Positions 1 to 7,484 of a stretch of DNA of 38,180 nucleotides are shown in pieces. The position numbers were made by a program, and so were the translations under genes. Numbering within the stretch: the stretch's first letter is position 1; each line of letters begins with the position of its first letter. The stretch lies in the IMG/VR virus record IMGVR_UViG_3300008116_006180, positions 1-38,180 of that record. The stretch is one strand, 5' to 3'. The stretch comes from a virus. Below the pieces are notes generated by a model. It was given only the letters and a program-made list of their open reading frames with translations, made no database searches and was not told the DNA's origin.

Positions 1-10
1 GAAAAACAAC

Positions 11-457
11 TTGAGCATAGAAAAGTCTCAGACAGCAGATACCGCCTCGAAAGAGGTTTTTTTGGTTTCTAAGGCTAAAAAACTAGAGAGTTTTGAGAAT
101 AAGGTTTCTCTGACTGATCTAGAACTAAAAGAACTGCTTTCATTAGTAGGCTTCAAAGGTCAAGACCTTGTAGTCGCTTGGGCAGTGGCTAAAAAAGAGT
201 CTAATGGCCGACCATTGGCTTTTAATGGCAATCATAAGACTGGAGACTCATCTTATGGTATGTTCCAAATTAATATGATTGATTCCCTTGGTCCTGATCG
301 TAGAACCAAGTTTGATCTTGAATCAAATGCTGAATTGTTCAATCCCGTCAAAAATGCGGAAATAGCATACTATATGACTAAGGGCGGAGAAGACTGGTCC
401 TCATGGAAAGGCATTACTCCAAGAACTAAATTTTGGATGACTAAATTTCCTAAGTAA
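11..457 (+). CDS. Lysozyme/transglycosylase-like (SLT fold) protein, possibly 5' partial
   Basis: Looks like a lytic-transglycosylase/lysozyme domain that would cleave peptidoglycan during entry or lysis. The presumed catalytic Glu63 sits in AVAKKESNGRP, followed by the GMFQIN signature (residues 83-88) and a C-terminal AEIAYYMTKGG...W helix typical of SLT folds. No signal peptide is visible. The only start in the window is TTG at 11 without a clear ribosome site, and the frame is open to the left edge, so this may be the C-terminal domain of a larger tail or lysis protein. It converges on the tail-fibre block and ends at a bidirectional terminator. Confidence 0.7.
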   Translation: MSIEKSQTADTASKEVFLVSKAKKLESFENKVSLTDLELKELLSLVGFKGQDLVVAWAVAKKESNGRPLAFNGNHKTGDSSYGMFQINMIDSLGPDRRTKFDLESNAELFNPVKNAEIAYYMTKGGEDWSSWKGITPRTKFWMTKFPK

Positions 458-464
458 TATCAAC

Positions 465-510
465 TAATAAAGATAGGCTGTAGATTAATTTCTATAGCCT
501 ATTTTTATTA
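465..510. terminator. Bidirectional terminator between convergent genes
   Basis: The arms AATAAAGATAGGCT and AGCCTATTTTTATT form a long hairpin with A-rich and T-rich flanks, so it can act in both directions. It separates the lysozyme-like gene (+) from the minus-strand fibre gene. Confidence 0.75.
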
Positions 511-1539
511 GCATGTCCATGAAGTACCTGGTGTGTCTGAAAGGCAAACACAATAAGGATAAGGTTTCGCTCCAGAACATCCATTGCCAGTTGATAAAGG
601 AGTAAATGAGTAAGGTGTAAAGGCATATGGTGTAAAGGCATATGGTGTAAAGGCAAAAGGTGTAAAGGCATATGGTGTAAAGGTGTATGGAGTAAATGAG
701 TACGGTGTAAAGGAATACACTCCGTTCCAATTATAAATAACAAGTTGAACGTTTGTGCTCAATGGAGCAACTGTTCCTGCTGCTGGATTCTGTGACTTTA
801 CATCTCCATCGTTTTGTTGGGTTGCTCCTACTGAAGAGTACTGCTGGTTTGGTGCATTTTGGAATCCTTCTTCAACAATTACGGCTAGTGCCAAGTTAAG
901 ACTTAATCCTACAACATTTGGAACTGTTCCAGTTGTTGGAGGAATACAAGTTCCATTTGTATTATATTGTTGAACTAGGTCAGGACCAAATTGTGTTCCT
1001 TCAACACATTGCCAATGAGATATGCCGTATGGAATTAAAGCATAGTAAGTTGCGTCACATGCCTCGGTAACTGATGTATACCCACTAAGAGACAGAAGTG
1101 CTGCTGTATATCCATTTGGACTACCATTTTGACAATATGCGTATGAATAATATTTTTCTTGCGGTGGTGGTGTAAATGAGTAAGGCGTAAACGAGTACGG
1201 CGTAAACGAGTACGGTGTAAACGAGTACGGTGTAAAAGCAAAAGGAGTAAATGAGTATGGACCTGGCGTAAATGAGTATGGTGCTGGTGTAAAACTAAAA
1301 TTTCTCCAAGTAATATTTACTAATGACTCATAATCTAAAAGTGATCCAGATACTGGCGATTGTGATATTACCTTATTATGGTCTGCTTCATCTGCCGAAT
1401 TTGTTGAATCGCTCTGAGTGACTGTTCCTACTGTAAATCCTTCTGAAACTATTTGTGTCTGTGCTAATGTTTTATCTACACCTAAAAAAGATGATAAAAC
1501 TCTCATACCCTTCCCAAAAAAGCCTAGGATAGTTAGCAC
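508..1539 (-). CDS. PASTA-domain protein with two YSFTP pentapeptide arrays (putative tail appendage)
   Basis: A 343-residue, probably virion-exposed protein built as an internal duplication. A PASTA-like domain (about 25-77) is followed by eight [YF][SAT]FTP repeats (81-126). A Cys-containing spacer with an SHWQC motif comes next. A second PASTA-like domain (about 205-270, with VPNVVG and SQNPAAGT) is followed by another eight repeats (275-314) and a Cys-rich tail. PASTA domains in actinobacteria and firmicutes bind muropeptides or beta-lactams, so cell-wall binding is a reasonable inference. The GTG start at 1539 is chosen because AAGGGG lies about 6 nt upstream; an ATG 12 codons in is the alternative. 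Last gene of the minus-strand fibre block. Function not proven. Confidence 0.75.
   Translation of the reverse strand: MLTILGFFGKGMRVLSSFLGVDKTLAQTQIVSEGFTVGTVTQSDSTNSADEADHNKVISQSPVSGSLLDYESLVNITWRNFSFTPAPYSFTPGPYSFTPFAFTPYSFTPYSFTPYSFTPYSFTPPPQEKYYSYAYCQNGSPNGYTAALLSLSGYTSVTEACDATYYALIPYGISHWQCVEGTQFGPDLVQQYNTNGTCIPPTTGTVPNVVGLSLNLALAVIVEEGFQNAPNQQYSSVGATQQNDGDVKSQNPAAGTVAPLSTNVQLVIYNWNGVYSFTPYSFTPYTFTPYAFTPFAFTPYAFTPYAFTPYSFTPLSTGNGCSGAKPYPYCVCLSDTPGTSWTC
598..717 (-). repeat. YSFTP repeat array 2 (eight 15-bp units)
   Basis: Eight tandem 15-bp units encode [YF][SAT]FTP (residues 275-314). Units vary at Y/F and S/A/T while FTP is invariant. The DNA repeats could support length change by slippage. 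Confidence 0.9.
1162..1299 (-). repeat. YSFTP repeat array 1 (eight units)
   Basis: Residues 81-126 hold eight [YF][SA]FTP units; the first three are spaced by AP or GP and the last five are strictly tandem. Same unit as the array at 598-717, so the gene contains two copies of a PASTA-plus-repeat module. Confidence 0.9.
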
Positions 1540-1549
1540 TTTTTACCCC

Positions 1550-2182
1550 TTAAGCCTTCAAGTCGCCGATTAAGACCCAAGTGTTTGTATCTATTTTTAT
1601 TAATGTGGCGCCAGAGTATTGTGATGAAATTCTTTTGTTTGAGTTTTTGCTATTTATTGTAACTCCAGCAGTTCCTGCAATTGAAACCTCTCCAGTTCCA
1701 ATTCTAATAACATCTAGTCTTTGTCCAGAAGCAAAAGCAACAAGACTGTTTAATGGAATGGTTATTGTTAGGTTGGATGCTGAGTTAACTGTAATTGTTT
1801 TTCCCGCATCAGATAATGCAAGTGTGTAGTCTGCAACTTTTGAAGATATGTCTGCAGAGTCTGTTACTGATCTCCACAAACCGTTATAATAATATTGAAC
1901 TTGATTAATTTGAGTTCCTGCATCAGTCTGTCTAACAAAACAAACAATTCCATCAGATGGAGATGTAATTACTGCATCTCTTGCTGTTGGATTTTGAAAA
2001 TTGTTTACGCCTGCTTTTGCTCTTACAACCTGATCAAATGTAACTGGATTAGATCCAAAAGAATGTGTGCCTGTCCATTGATAATTTGCAGAAGTGTTAG
2101 TTGTTCCTGCTACTGGATACCAAGTATCTGTTTGTGTGTCATAAATATATGCAACTTTTCCATTAGAACTAATTGTTGCCAT
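1550..2182 (-). CDS. Putative tail fibre/virion structural protein
   Basis: A 210-residue protein rich in Ser, Thr and Asn, with alternating hydrophobic beta-strand character and Gly/Thr loops. The N-terminus (VAYIYDTQTDTWYPVAG) resembles phage fibre subunits that open with a short beta-sandwich, and the C-terminal half carries strand-turn repeats (LTITIPLN, GVTINSKNS). No catalytic motif is visible. It lies 10 bp upstream of the PASTA/YSFTP gene and overlaps the small gene before it, consistent with cotranscription in a fibre operon. Structural role inferred from composition and position. Confidence 0.55.
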   Translation of the reverse strand: MATISSNGKVAYIYDTQTDTWYPVAGTTNTSANYQWTGTHSFGSNPVTFDQVVRAKAGVNNFQNPTARDAVITSPSDGIVCFVRQTDAGTQINQVQYYYNGLWRSVTDSADISSKVADYTLALSDAGKTITVNSASNLTITIPLNSLVAFASGQRLDVIRIGTGEVSIAGTAGVTINSKNSNKRISSQYSGATLIKIDTNTWVLIGDLKA

Positions 2183-2294
2183 CTGATGTTAACCCCAACT
2201 CTCTTAGTTCTTCTTCTGTAAGTCCAAGGGCTACAAGTTTAGCAATTGCTCTTTCTTTAATTACAACAGAGTGAAGTTCTTCTTTTTTTGTCAT
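2169..2294 (-). CDS. Small helical protein in the fibre operon (41 aa)
   Basis: ATG at 2294 overlaps the stop of the upstream gene, and its 3' end overlaps the next gene start by 14 bp. The peptide is charged and helical (MTKKEEL..., ...LGLTEEELRELGL), with a leucine-rich pattern suggesting a helical hairpin or coiled coil. Small acidic proteins of this kind occur between fibre genes in actinophages. Role unknown; the tight overlaps support a real gene. Confidence 0.6.
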   Translation of the reverse strand: MTKKEELHSVVIKERAIAKLVALGLTEEELRELGLTSDGNN

Positions 2295-2728
2295 GCGAAA
2301 AGTTCTCTCCAAACGGTTCCTGAATAAACGTACATAGTTAATGGAAATGAATCAGAATCAACCCAAAGCAATCCTGGGGTTAAATTTTCTGTTGGTTGTG
2401 ATGATTGATATCTAGATGTTGGCAACTCTGCAATTGCTGTTGGTGATGAATCTGACTTTACCCATATATAGTTATCTACTGGAGAAGTTGGCTCTGAATC
2501 TTGAAAAGACTGACCAATTCCTCTTGCAACTTCTCTTTCATCTAATGTTTCGAGTGCATCTTCTAATGACTTTATATACCCCGCAACTGATGTAGGGATA
2601 ACTTCAGACTCTAAAGTTGGAACATCTGTAGTTCCATAATGATATAGTTTTAGGGCTGCCTGTATGTCCGCTGCCTCAGAAAGTGCGGGAATTTTAGTAG
2701 TATAAACTGGTCCAATATCTTCAGCCAT
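2291..2728 (-). CDS. Putative tail/baseplate-associated protein
   Basis: A 145-residue acidic protein. An N-terminal helical segment (PALSEAADIQAALKLYHYG, LESEVIPTSVAGYIKSLEDALETLDE) is followed by two short similar units, each giving a residue pair before W (PVDNYIWVKSDSSPT and TPGLLWVDSDSFPL), like fibre-attachment repeats. SD GGAGGG at 2733-2738 and a TGGTATAAT promoter just upstream decide the start. First gene of a transcription unit running to the PASTA protein. No family named. Confidence 0.55.
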   Translation of the reverse strand: MAEDIGPVYTTKIPALSEAADIQAALKLYHYGTTDVPTLESEVIPTSVAGYIKSLEDALETLDEREVARGIGQSFQDSEPTSPVDNYIWVKSDSSPTAIAELPTSRYQSSQPTENLTPGLLWVDSDSFPLTMYVYSGTVWRELFA

Positions 2729-2744
2729 GAAACCCTCCGCTAAA

Positions 2745-2753
2745 ATTATACCA
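2745..2753 (-). promoter_or_regulatory. Extended -10 promoter (TGGTATAAT)
   Basis: Reads TGGTATAAT on the minus strand, a consensus -10 with an extended-10 TG. It overlaps the end of the upstream structural gene and feeds the gene starting at 2728, which has its own SD. The same motif lies before several other minus-strand genes (3747, 4771, 29081, about 37260). Confidence 0.6.
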
Positions 2754-3336
2754 CATTAATAAGTAAATGAACTGACCTTAATCCTTGAACTGGTGTCCAG
2801 GTTTCTCCATCAAATTCTAATGCTTTAATGTCAATTGGCAGGGAAACAATGTCTCCGTCTGTAAAAATTGCTCTTACGGATATATTTGATGCAATAACCT
2901 TTGATTCTGAGTTAAGGATTGAGTACTGCACATTAAATTGATCAGAAGAAAGTGTAGAAGAAAGGCTTGAAGATCCAGTAATACTTACAACTGGAATGTT
3001 GATCGTTGTCTCTCCATTTGAATCAAATGTCCTATTATAGTTATTTGAGTATATGTTTGGGAGCAATTTCATAATCGCTCTCCAGGTATTTGAACCAGCG
3101 TAGGCTTGGTATTGATACACAAATCTATACTCTTTATCTGGGTCTTGTGGATCAATATTAATATATAAATCTAACAACTGAACATCTCCATCTGGAGTAT
3201 TATCATTAGGATTTCCTAGTCCAGTATAAATCATACTTCCTCTAGGACCCTCTGGTCCAAAATCAACCTCAACATTTACTGTTGTTGGTCCGCCCAATAC
3301 GGTTAAATCATCTACTGCTAAAATTGGATTTGTCAT
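2746..3336 (-). CDS. Putative minor tail/virion protein
   Basis: A 196-residue, mainly beta protein that starts MTNPILAVDDLTVLGGPTTVNVEVDFGPEG. The N-terminal GPEGPRG segment resembles short collagen-like linkers of phage fibres and is followed by about 160 residues of strand-rich sequence. Start overlaps the stop of the gene before it (ATGA type), so translation is coupled. No enzyme motif. Structural role inferred from the neighbourhood. Confidence 0.5.
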   Translation of the reverse strand: MTNPILAVDDLTVLGGPTTVNVEVDFGPEGPRGSMIYTGLGNPNDNTPDGDVQLLDLYINIDPQDPDKEYRFVYQYQAYAGSNTWRAIMKLLPNIYSNNYNRTFDSNGETTINIPVVSITGSSSLSSTLSSDQFNVQYSILNSESKVIASNISVRAIFTDGDIVSLPIDIKALEFDGETWTPVQGLRSVHLLINVV

Positions 3337-3740
3337 GGTGTATTTGTAGTTACCTGATCTGTTACTGTAATTACTCCAGTAAGAAGTGTATAAACCAAAG
3401 GATAAGGGGTTGCACTTTTCTGAATTTGAACATCGTATACATAGTCTGTTCCTGCTGTCATAACTGCACCGTCTGCTGGCCTAATGGCACATTTAATATA
3501 AGATCCATTATCAGAAATTGTTGCATAACATTGATGCTGATTTGAAAGTCCTGCAGAACCTCTTGCTGTTGAAAATTTAAATATTGCAGTTTGTGTTCCA
3601 CTAGTTCCAGAGTCTAGGTCTGGCCCAATAAATGAAGTCAAATCAAATGCGCTTCCATCAGTAGATTTTTTAGGGTAGATATTAAACTCATAGGTGTCGC
3701 CCTTATAGTAGTTTATATTAAGTGTTCCTGGAAATGCCAT
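3333..3740 (-). CDS. Beta-sandwich tail protein (LtfC/BppU-like)
   Basis: A 135-residue protein whose N-terminus (LNINYYKGDTYEFNIYPKK, then FDLTSFIG) fits the beta-sandwich modules of phage receptor-binding or baseplate proteins, where a 'GDTxxxxI' strand is followed by 'DLTxxx'. The C-terminus ends in a VYTLLTGVITVTD strand like the gene at 4383-4763. The -10 TATAAT at 3747-3752 is exactly 6 nt from ATG, so the mRNA is probably leaderless. Family assignment is by pattern only. Confidence 0.55.
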   Translation of the reverse strand: MAFPGTLNINYYKGDTYEFNIYPKKSTDGSAFDLTSFIGPDLDSGTSGTQTAIFKFSTARGSAGLSNQHQCYATISDNGSYIKCAIRPADGAVMTAGTDYVYDVQIQKSATPYPLVYTLLTGVITVTDQVTTNTP

Positions 3741-3746
3741 AGTTTT

Positions 3747-3755
3747 ATTATACCA
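3747..3755 (-). promoter_or_regulatory. Extended -10 promoter, leaderless start
   Basis: TGGTATAAT on the minus strand is followed by 6 nt and then ATG at 3740, so transcription should begin at or next to the start codon. Confidence 0.6.
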
Positions 3756-4383
3756 CGCTGACGTAGACAGATTTGAAGATTACAGATGCATCAAAGTCTG
3801 TTCTGATTTGTGGAACTCCTCCGTTGCCCCAAATTTGTTGATTTTCAATAAATAACTGCTGGGTTACAGATATATCATATGTATTCTGATATTTAAAAGA
3901 TCCAACCAGTTGTGCTATTTCTTGTTTATGCGCTGGGAAAAAAGTTCTTAGCCAAACCTCTGTATTTGAGGTAAATGTTGTTAATTCAATGTTATATGTA
4001 ACAAATACTTGAGAACCAATAGCAAGTCCTTTAAAATTCAACATTCTGGAATGAGAATTCCACATACTTACAGCGCCCTTCGGTAAAAATTTTTCATTGT
4101 TTTTTTCAGAAGACATGTAGAGATTTACCCAACCATCAATACCTCTTGTTGCTCCAAGCCTTATATTTGTTGGATTATCATTTATGTATGATGCCCATCC
4201 TGCTTGCTGTCCTGAAGAGGATAAAGAACTTAGTCCGTCTTTGCCTGCTGGACCTTGTAAGCCTTTTGGTCCCGCTTTTCCTTCTGGCCCCTGTGGTCCT
4301 TCTTTGCCTTTAAAGATTTTATCTTTGATTTTAATTATTGGTGGCAACTCAGGTCTTGGAGTTGTAACTTTTACTATTGCCAT
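3748..4383 (-). CDS. Collagen-like tail fibre protein
   Basis: A 211-residue protein with a short N-terminal region, a collagen-like stretch of seven G-X-Y triplets (residues 29-49, beginning GPQGPEGKAGPKG), and a C-terminal beta-rich domain of about 150 residues that could be a trimeric receptor-binding head. Collagen-like triplets are common in phage fibres and drive trimerisation. ATG at 4383 overlaps the stop of the preceding gene, so the two are coupled. Confidence 0.7.
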   Translation of the reverse strand: MAIVKVTTPRPELPPIIKIKDKIFKGKEGPQGPEGKAGPKGLQGPAGKDGLSSLSSSGQQAGWASYINDNPTNIRLGATRGIDGWVNLYMSSEKNNEKFLPKGAVSMWNSHSRMLNFKGLAIGSQVFVTYNIELTTFTSNTEVWLRTFFPAHKQEIAQLVGSFKYQNTYDISVTQQLFIENQQIWGNGGVPQIRTDFDASVIFKSVYVSVV

Positions 4384-4763
4384 TATAGGCTACCTGTAAC
4401 ATCTCCAAGTACAGAGATAGTTCCAATCAGAGGTGTCCAAATAGTTTCTTCATCAATAGTTACCTGAAGGTCAAAAGTTAATTCAGTGACAACTGATTTA
4501 AATCCAGTACCCCATAATGCAGTAATAGATGCTGGAGCCATAATATCAACATATCCTGTTCCACGTGAAACTTCCAGGGAATCAAGAACATCAGACTGAG
4601 GATCATAAGTGGTAGCCTCAAAGGTCCAATCAGATATATCAAAATATGTTACTTCGTCATCTTCTAAAAATTCAACACGAAGCGGAGAGGTATCTCCTCT
4701 AACAATATTCCATTTGACTCTTGCAGGATCTGCACCAAAAACTTCTGGACCACATGTATTCAT
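4383..4763 (-). CDS. LtfC-like beta-sandwich tail protein
   Basis: A 126-residue protein with the pattern WNIVRGDTSPLRVEF...YFDISDWTFEATTYDP and a terminal WTPLIGTISVLGDVT strand. This matches the LtfC-type beta-sandwich found beside minor tail genes in actinophages. It has a TATAAT (4771-4776) 7 nt before ATG, so the leader is very short. First gene of the fibre block. Function inferred from family pattern. Confidence 0.55.
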   Translation of the reverse strand: MNTCGPEVFGADPARVKWNIVRGDTSPLRVEFLEDDEVTYFDISDWTFEATTYDPQSDVLDSLEVSRGTGYVDIMAPASITALWGTGFKSVVTELTFDLQVTIDEETIWTPLIGTISVLGDVTGSL

Positions 4764-4770
4764 AATCTTG

Positions 4771-4779
4771 ATTATACCA
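4771..4779 (-). promoter_or_regulatory. Extended -10 promoter before the fibre block
   Basis: TGGTATAAT on the minus strand, 7 nt before the ATG at 4763. The perfect inverted repeat at 4789-4835 lies directly upstream of it. Confidence 0.55.
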
Positions 4780-4788
4780 TAAAATAAG

Positions 4789-4835
4789 ACTGATACCTAG
4801 ATAGGTGGGTATGAGAGACAAACCTAGGTATCAGT
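4789..4835. repeat. Perfect 12-bp inverted repeat, operator or terminator
   Basis: ACTGATACCTAG and its exact complement CTAGGTATCAGT are separated by 23 bp. The element sits between the one-TM gene and the promoter of the fibre block. It could be a terminator for the upstream gene (no strong U-tract) or an operator for the downstream promoter. Confidence 0.6.
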
Positions 4836-4948
4836 TAATAAATGATACCATAAAGGACAAAAATGACATAAAAAAAATATATATAAGAGAAAAGAGTATC
4901 CTGAATTAGGATTATTTAAATATATCTTTATATATAGTATATAGCAAA
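4836..4948 (-). terminator. AT-rich spacer with weak hairpin
   Basis: The spacer holds ATCCTGAATTAGGAT (about 4897-4912), a small hairpin followed on the minus strand by a T-rich run, so it may end the gene at 4949. The rest is very AT-rich (ATATAT tracts). No gene is visible. Confidence 0.35.
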
Positions 4949-5215
4949 TTATTTTTTAGCGTTAGCAATATGATCAATTAAAATTTTATACATCTCGTCT
5001 AACTTTTCTTCTTGACGATTTCTGGATTTAATTGAATCAACTCTTTGTTCATCTAAAGCCGATTCTAGCCTATTGACGGCATCTCTGAGACTGGATCCAG
5101 AATTCGGTTTAAGTTCGACGAGATAATGTTTCACCAACCACTTGATTCCAAATGCGATAGATGATACAATTGTTAGGATGGCTACGATTAGCGAGGCCCA
5201 GTCTTGAATTGTCAT
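4949..5215 (-). CDS. One-TM protein with coiled-coil tail (holin or tail-associated)
   Basis: An 88-residue protein with one N-terminal membrane segment (about residues 7-30, WASLIVAILTIVSSIAFGI) and a charged helical C-terminus likely to form a coiled coil. Small proteins of this design in actinophages are often called holin-like or membrane-anchored tail accessory proteins. A TATAAT (5225-5230, minus) lies 9 nt before ATG and no SD is seen. Transcribed divergently from the DHH gene. Role not settled. Confidence 0.5.
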   Translation of the reverse strand: MTIQDWASLIVAILTIVSSIAFGIKWLVKHYLVELKPNSGSSLRDAVNRLESALDEQRVDSIKSRNRQEEKLDEMYKILIDHIANAKK

Positions 5216-5247
5216 AACTGTATTATTATAAGGGGTATTTTAACAAA

Positions 5248-6018
5248 ATGAAAACAGACATACTCACAACACTGGAGCATTCTCGGAATTTAATTATATC
5301 TCCTGACATGGATGGTTTTATGTCCGCAAAATTAATAGAGCGTTTTAACGGTTCGAAAATAGTAGGTTCATATGATAAAAACATTTTGTGTCTCGCCGAC
5401 GGGATAAATCCAGAAGATTGTTTGTTCGTCGATTGCGATATGAATCGAGAAGAGTTTGTTTCTCTTGGCAATCATATGCGTTTAATTCGAGACGGTATGT
5501 CAAGTAAGTCTTTCAATCCGAATGTACACTTCGGAGTAACGACATATAGCGACAAGTTTCCATATGCAACCGCTTTTTTGATTAGTTTTGCAACAGAGGT
5601 TCAAACCTCCGAACAAGACCTTATACGCATGGCTTTCGCTGATTCTACATTACGCAATATGGAAAAATACAGCGATAACATGCGAAACTGGTCTGCACGG
5701 ATGAATCATGATGCAGTAAAGTACATTACAGACAATTCGGACATTGCACGGGATAGAGATATTCAAGCAAGATTTGACTATATAGAACAATCATTTACAT
5801 CTAAGAGATACGGTAAGGCACGATACATAGATACCCTAAATAAGGCCCTAGAAGACCAGGAGATGGCTTTTGAACCTTTGACCAATGGTGTTAAGTATCT
5901 ATGTGACAAAGTAGGCTTAAACACGGTTACAAGGTTTAGTAATGATATAATTTCATATGCTGAAATTTTTGGTGGAGAGTATTCTGTTACATATGACCAG
6001 GAGGTTGATTGGAAATGA
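5248..6018 (+). CDS. DHH-like phosphoesterase
   Basis: A 256-residue protein whose N-terminus reads LIISPDMDGFMSAKL (D20, D22), then LFVDCDMN and a GNHM motif, in the order of motifs I-III of the DHH superfamily (RecJ, nanoRNase, PAP phosphatase). The third motif is altered from DHH. These enzymes hydrolyse phosphodiester bonds with Mn2+. The C-terminal half is helical and unlike RecJ, so substrate is unknown. SD AAGGGG precedes ATG. The stop overlaps the next ATG. Probably involved in nucleic acid turnover; inference. Confidence 0.55.
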   Translation: MKTDILTTLEHSRNLIISPDMDGFMSAKLIERFNGSKIVGSYDKNILCLADGINPEDCLFVDCDMNREEFVSLGNHMRLIRDGMSSKSFNPNVHFGVTTYSDKFPYATAFLISFATEVQTSEQDLIRMAFADSTLRNMEKYSDNMRNWSARMNHDAVKYITDNSDIARDRDIQARFDYIEQSFTSKRYGKARYIDTLNKALEDQEMAFEPLTNGVKYLCDKVGLNTVTRFSNDIISYAEIFGGEYSVTYDQEVDWK

Positions 6019-6215
6019 GTGATGATGTTACATTCTTTGATTTGTTTGATCCTTCTCAGCCAAGAAGCGATAAAGAGTTAATTGAGTCCCGCCTAAAAAT
6101 ATGCAATGCTTATCCTGCATTTAGAAAACATACAATGAGATGTACAAAATGTGGATGTTTTATGAAATTAAAGTCAACACTCAAACAAGCCAAGTGCCCA
6201 ATAGGGAAGTGGTGA
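6015..6215 (+). CDS. Small zinc-binding protein ending CPIGKW
   Basis: A 66-residue protein. ATG at 6015 overlaps the TGA of the DHH gene. It carries CTKCGC and ends AKCPIGKW, a signature I recall from a widespread phage family of small Cys-rich proteins. The N-terminal pair that usually reads ICxxCPxF here reads ICNAYPAF, so one expected ligand is Tyr. If real, metal binding is changed. Function of the family is not known to me. Confidence 0.65.
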   Translation: MSDDVTFFDLFDPSQPRSDKELIESRLKICNAYPAFRKHTMRCTKCGCFMKLKSTLKQAKCPIGKW

Positions 6216-6248
6216 TATAATGGTTATCCTAGAGAGAAAGAGAAAAAT

Positions 6249-6497
6249 ATGACAACTGGACAATTTGATCCAAACGACTTTGTATTTGAAAATGAAGAAC
6301 AAAAAAATCGTCGTGAAGAAATTTTAACAATTATGTGTGATGCTGTAGAAAATGCAAATAGACGACTTGCAGCACAACAAGGACAAGAGCAAGTTGAGCA
6401 AATTGAACAATGGATTACTCAACAGCGTCCAAACCTTCGTATGATGAACAACGAGATCTATAACGCTCTTAAGGCTAATGGAGTGTTCAGTGCTTAA
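6249..6497 (+). CDS. Hypothetical Gln/Asn-rich helical protein
   Basis: An 82-residue helical protein with a Q-rich middle (AAQQGQEQVEQIEQWITQQRP). No motif recognised. It overlaps the following oxygenase gene by 20 bp, suggesting coupled translation. The leader contains GAGAGAAAGAG as a weak SD. Confidence 0.6.
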   Translation: MTTGQFDPNDFVFENEEQKNRREEILTIMCDAVENANRRLAAQQGQEQVEQIEQWITQQRPNLRMMNNEIYNALKANGVFSA

Positions 6498-7074
6498 TAA
6501 AGACTTTATTCAGGTGTACCCCGACTTTATTGAAAAATCAGATATAGATAAACTATACGATTTTTTATACTCAAAAGGTCCTCTTAATCAAAAAGAAATT
6601 TATTTTTTAGAAACACTAAACGATGCAGAAGTTGAAACTGCTCCAAATTTTGAAATTGTTGATTATGAAATAAAAAACATTTTACTTAGTTCACAGAAAA
6701 AGGTTGTTGACCAAATATTAAACTCTTACTTTCCAAATTTAGGATATGATGCAGAACTAGAATGGTCAAGACCTTTAGAACTTATTCGTTGGAACCAGTC
6801 TGCAAGGCTGTCTGATCATACAGATGCACCAGATCCAACAGAAACCTGGATTCCTATTAGTGCTTTGGTTTATATCAATGATGATTATATTGGTGGAGAA
6901 ATTGGTTTTCCAGATTACGACATTAAAATTAAACCAAAGAAAAATGATTTAATTGTGTTTTGTGGATCAATGAATCATAATGTTGGGTTTGTTGGAACTG
7001 ATGAGACTGAAGATCAACGTAGATTTACTATGCCATTCTTTTTTAATTTTTATATTAAGCCATATTCCGAATAA
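6478..7074 (+). CDS. 2OG-Fe(II) oxygenase (prolyl-4-hydroxylase-like)
   Basis: A 198-residue double-stranded beta-helix dioxygenase. Iron ligands H114-x-D116 (SDHTDAPDP), the strand IPISALVYINDDYIGGEIGFP typical of P4H-like enzymes, distal H167 (MNHNVGF) and 2OG-binding R181 or R182. It would hydroxylate a protein, glycan or nucleobase using 2-oxoglutarate and O2; substrate unknown. One of four 2OG oxygenases in the window. ATG at 6478 lies inside the upstream gene; GTG at 6490 is the alternative. Convergent with the small gene at 7055. Confidence 0.85.
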   Translation: MECSVLNKDFIQVYPDFIEKSDIDKLYDFLYSKGPLNQKEIYFLETLNDAEVETAPNFEIVDYEIKNILLSSQKKVVDQILNSYFPNLGYDAELEWSRPLELIRWNQSARLSDHTDAPDPTETWIPISALVYINDDYIGGEIGFPDYDIKIKPKKNDLIVFCGSMNHNVGFVGTDETEDQRRFTMPFFFNFYIKPYSE

Positions 7075-7225
7075 ATTGTGCTATATCGTGTGATGCGTTA
7101 TGATACATACCGTGAAATTTATTTTCAACTTGCTTTGCAATAACAAACCTTAATTTTTGCTCAATCTGAAATAATAAAATTGTTTGTGCTTGTTCTGGAG
7201 TTAATTGCTGTTGATCGCTATCCAT
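7055..7225 (-). CDS. Small hypothetical protein (56 aa)
   Basis: MDSDQQQLTPEQAQTILLF... is a helical, Gln-rich peptide with IEQKLRFVIAKQVENKF. ATG at 7225 overlaps the stop of the gene at 7218-7421, so it is the second gene of a two-gene minus-strand operon. Its end overlaps the 3' end of the convergent oxygenase gene by 20 bp. No function recognised. Confidence 0.55.
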   Translation of the reverse strand: MDSDQQQLTPEQAQTILLFQIEQKLRFVIAKQVENKFHGMYHNASHDIAQFIRNMA

Positions 7226-7421
7226 TTTTGCAACTACAATCTGTGCAACAGGTTTCTGAAAATAATTTTACAGCCAAGTTTTCATATTCTGGCCTACCTA
7301 GGTCTTCCCAAAACTTCTCTCTGCCCATAGCGTCTGTTTCTACCATAGGGGATGATTCGAATTGAGGAGGTTCTGGTACTTCTAACTCCCAGGAGTTTTC
7401 TAGATTATCCAATATTCCCAT
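7218..7421 (-). CDS. Small acidic protein with Cys cluster at the C-terminus
   Basis: A 67-residue acidic protein with a terminal CCTDCSCKNG that could bind a metal. Likely leaderless: TAAAAT (minus, 7428-7433) is 6 nt before the ATG. No family recognised. Confidence 0.55.
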   Translation of the reverse strand: MGILDNLENSWELEVPEPPQFESSPMVETDAMGREKFWEDLGRPEYENLAVKLFSETCCTDCSCKNG

Positions 7422-7484
7422 AAAACTATTTTACCATAAATCTGAATATTTTATCCAGATGTATGATACAGTAATTAAAAAATA

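Noticed and set aside
485-743. Minus-strand open frames over the repeat array, giving LYTI or LHHM repeats
   Set aside because: Frameshifted readings of the YSFTP array inside the 508-1539 gene.
755-973. Plus-strand open frame of 72 aa
   Set aside because: Antisense to the PASTA gene; no ribosome site.
598-1299. CRISPR array
   Set aside because: The repeats are 15-bp tandem coding units without unique spacers.
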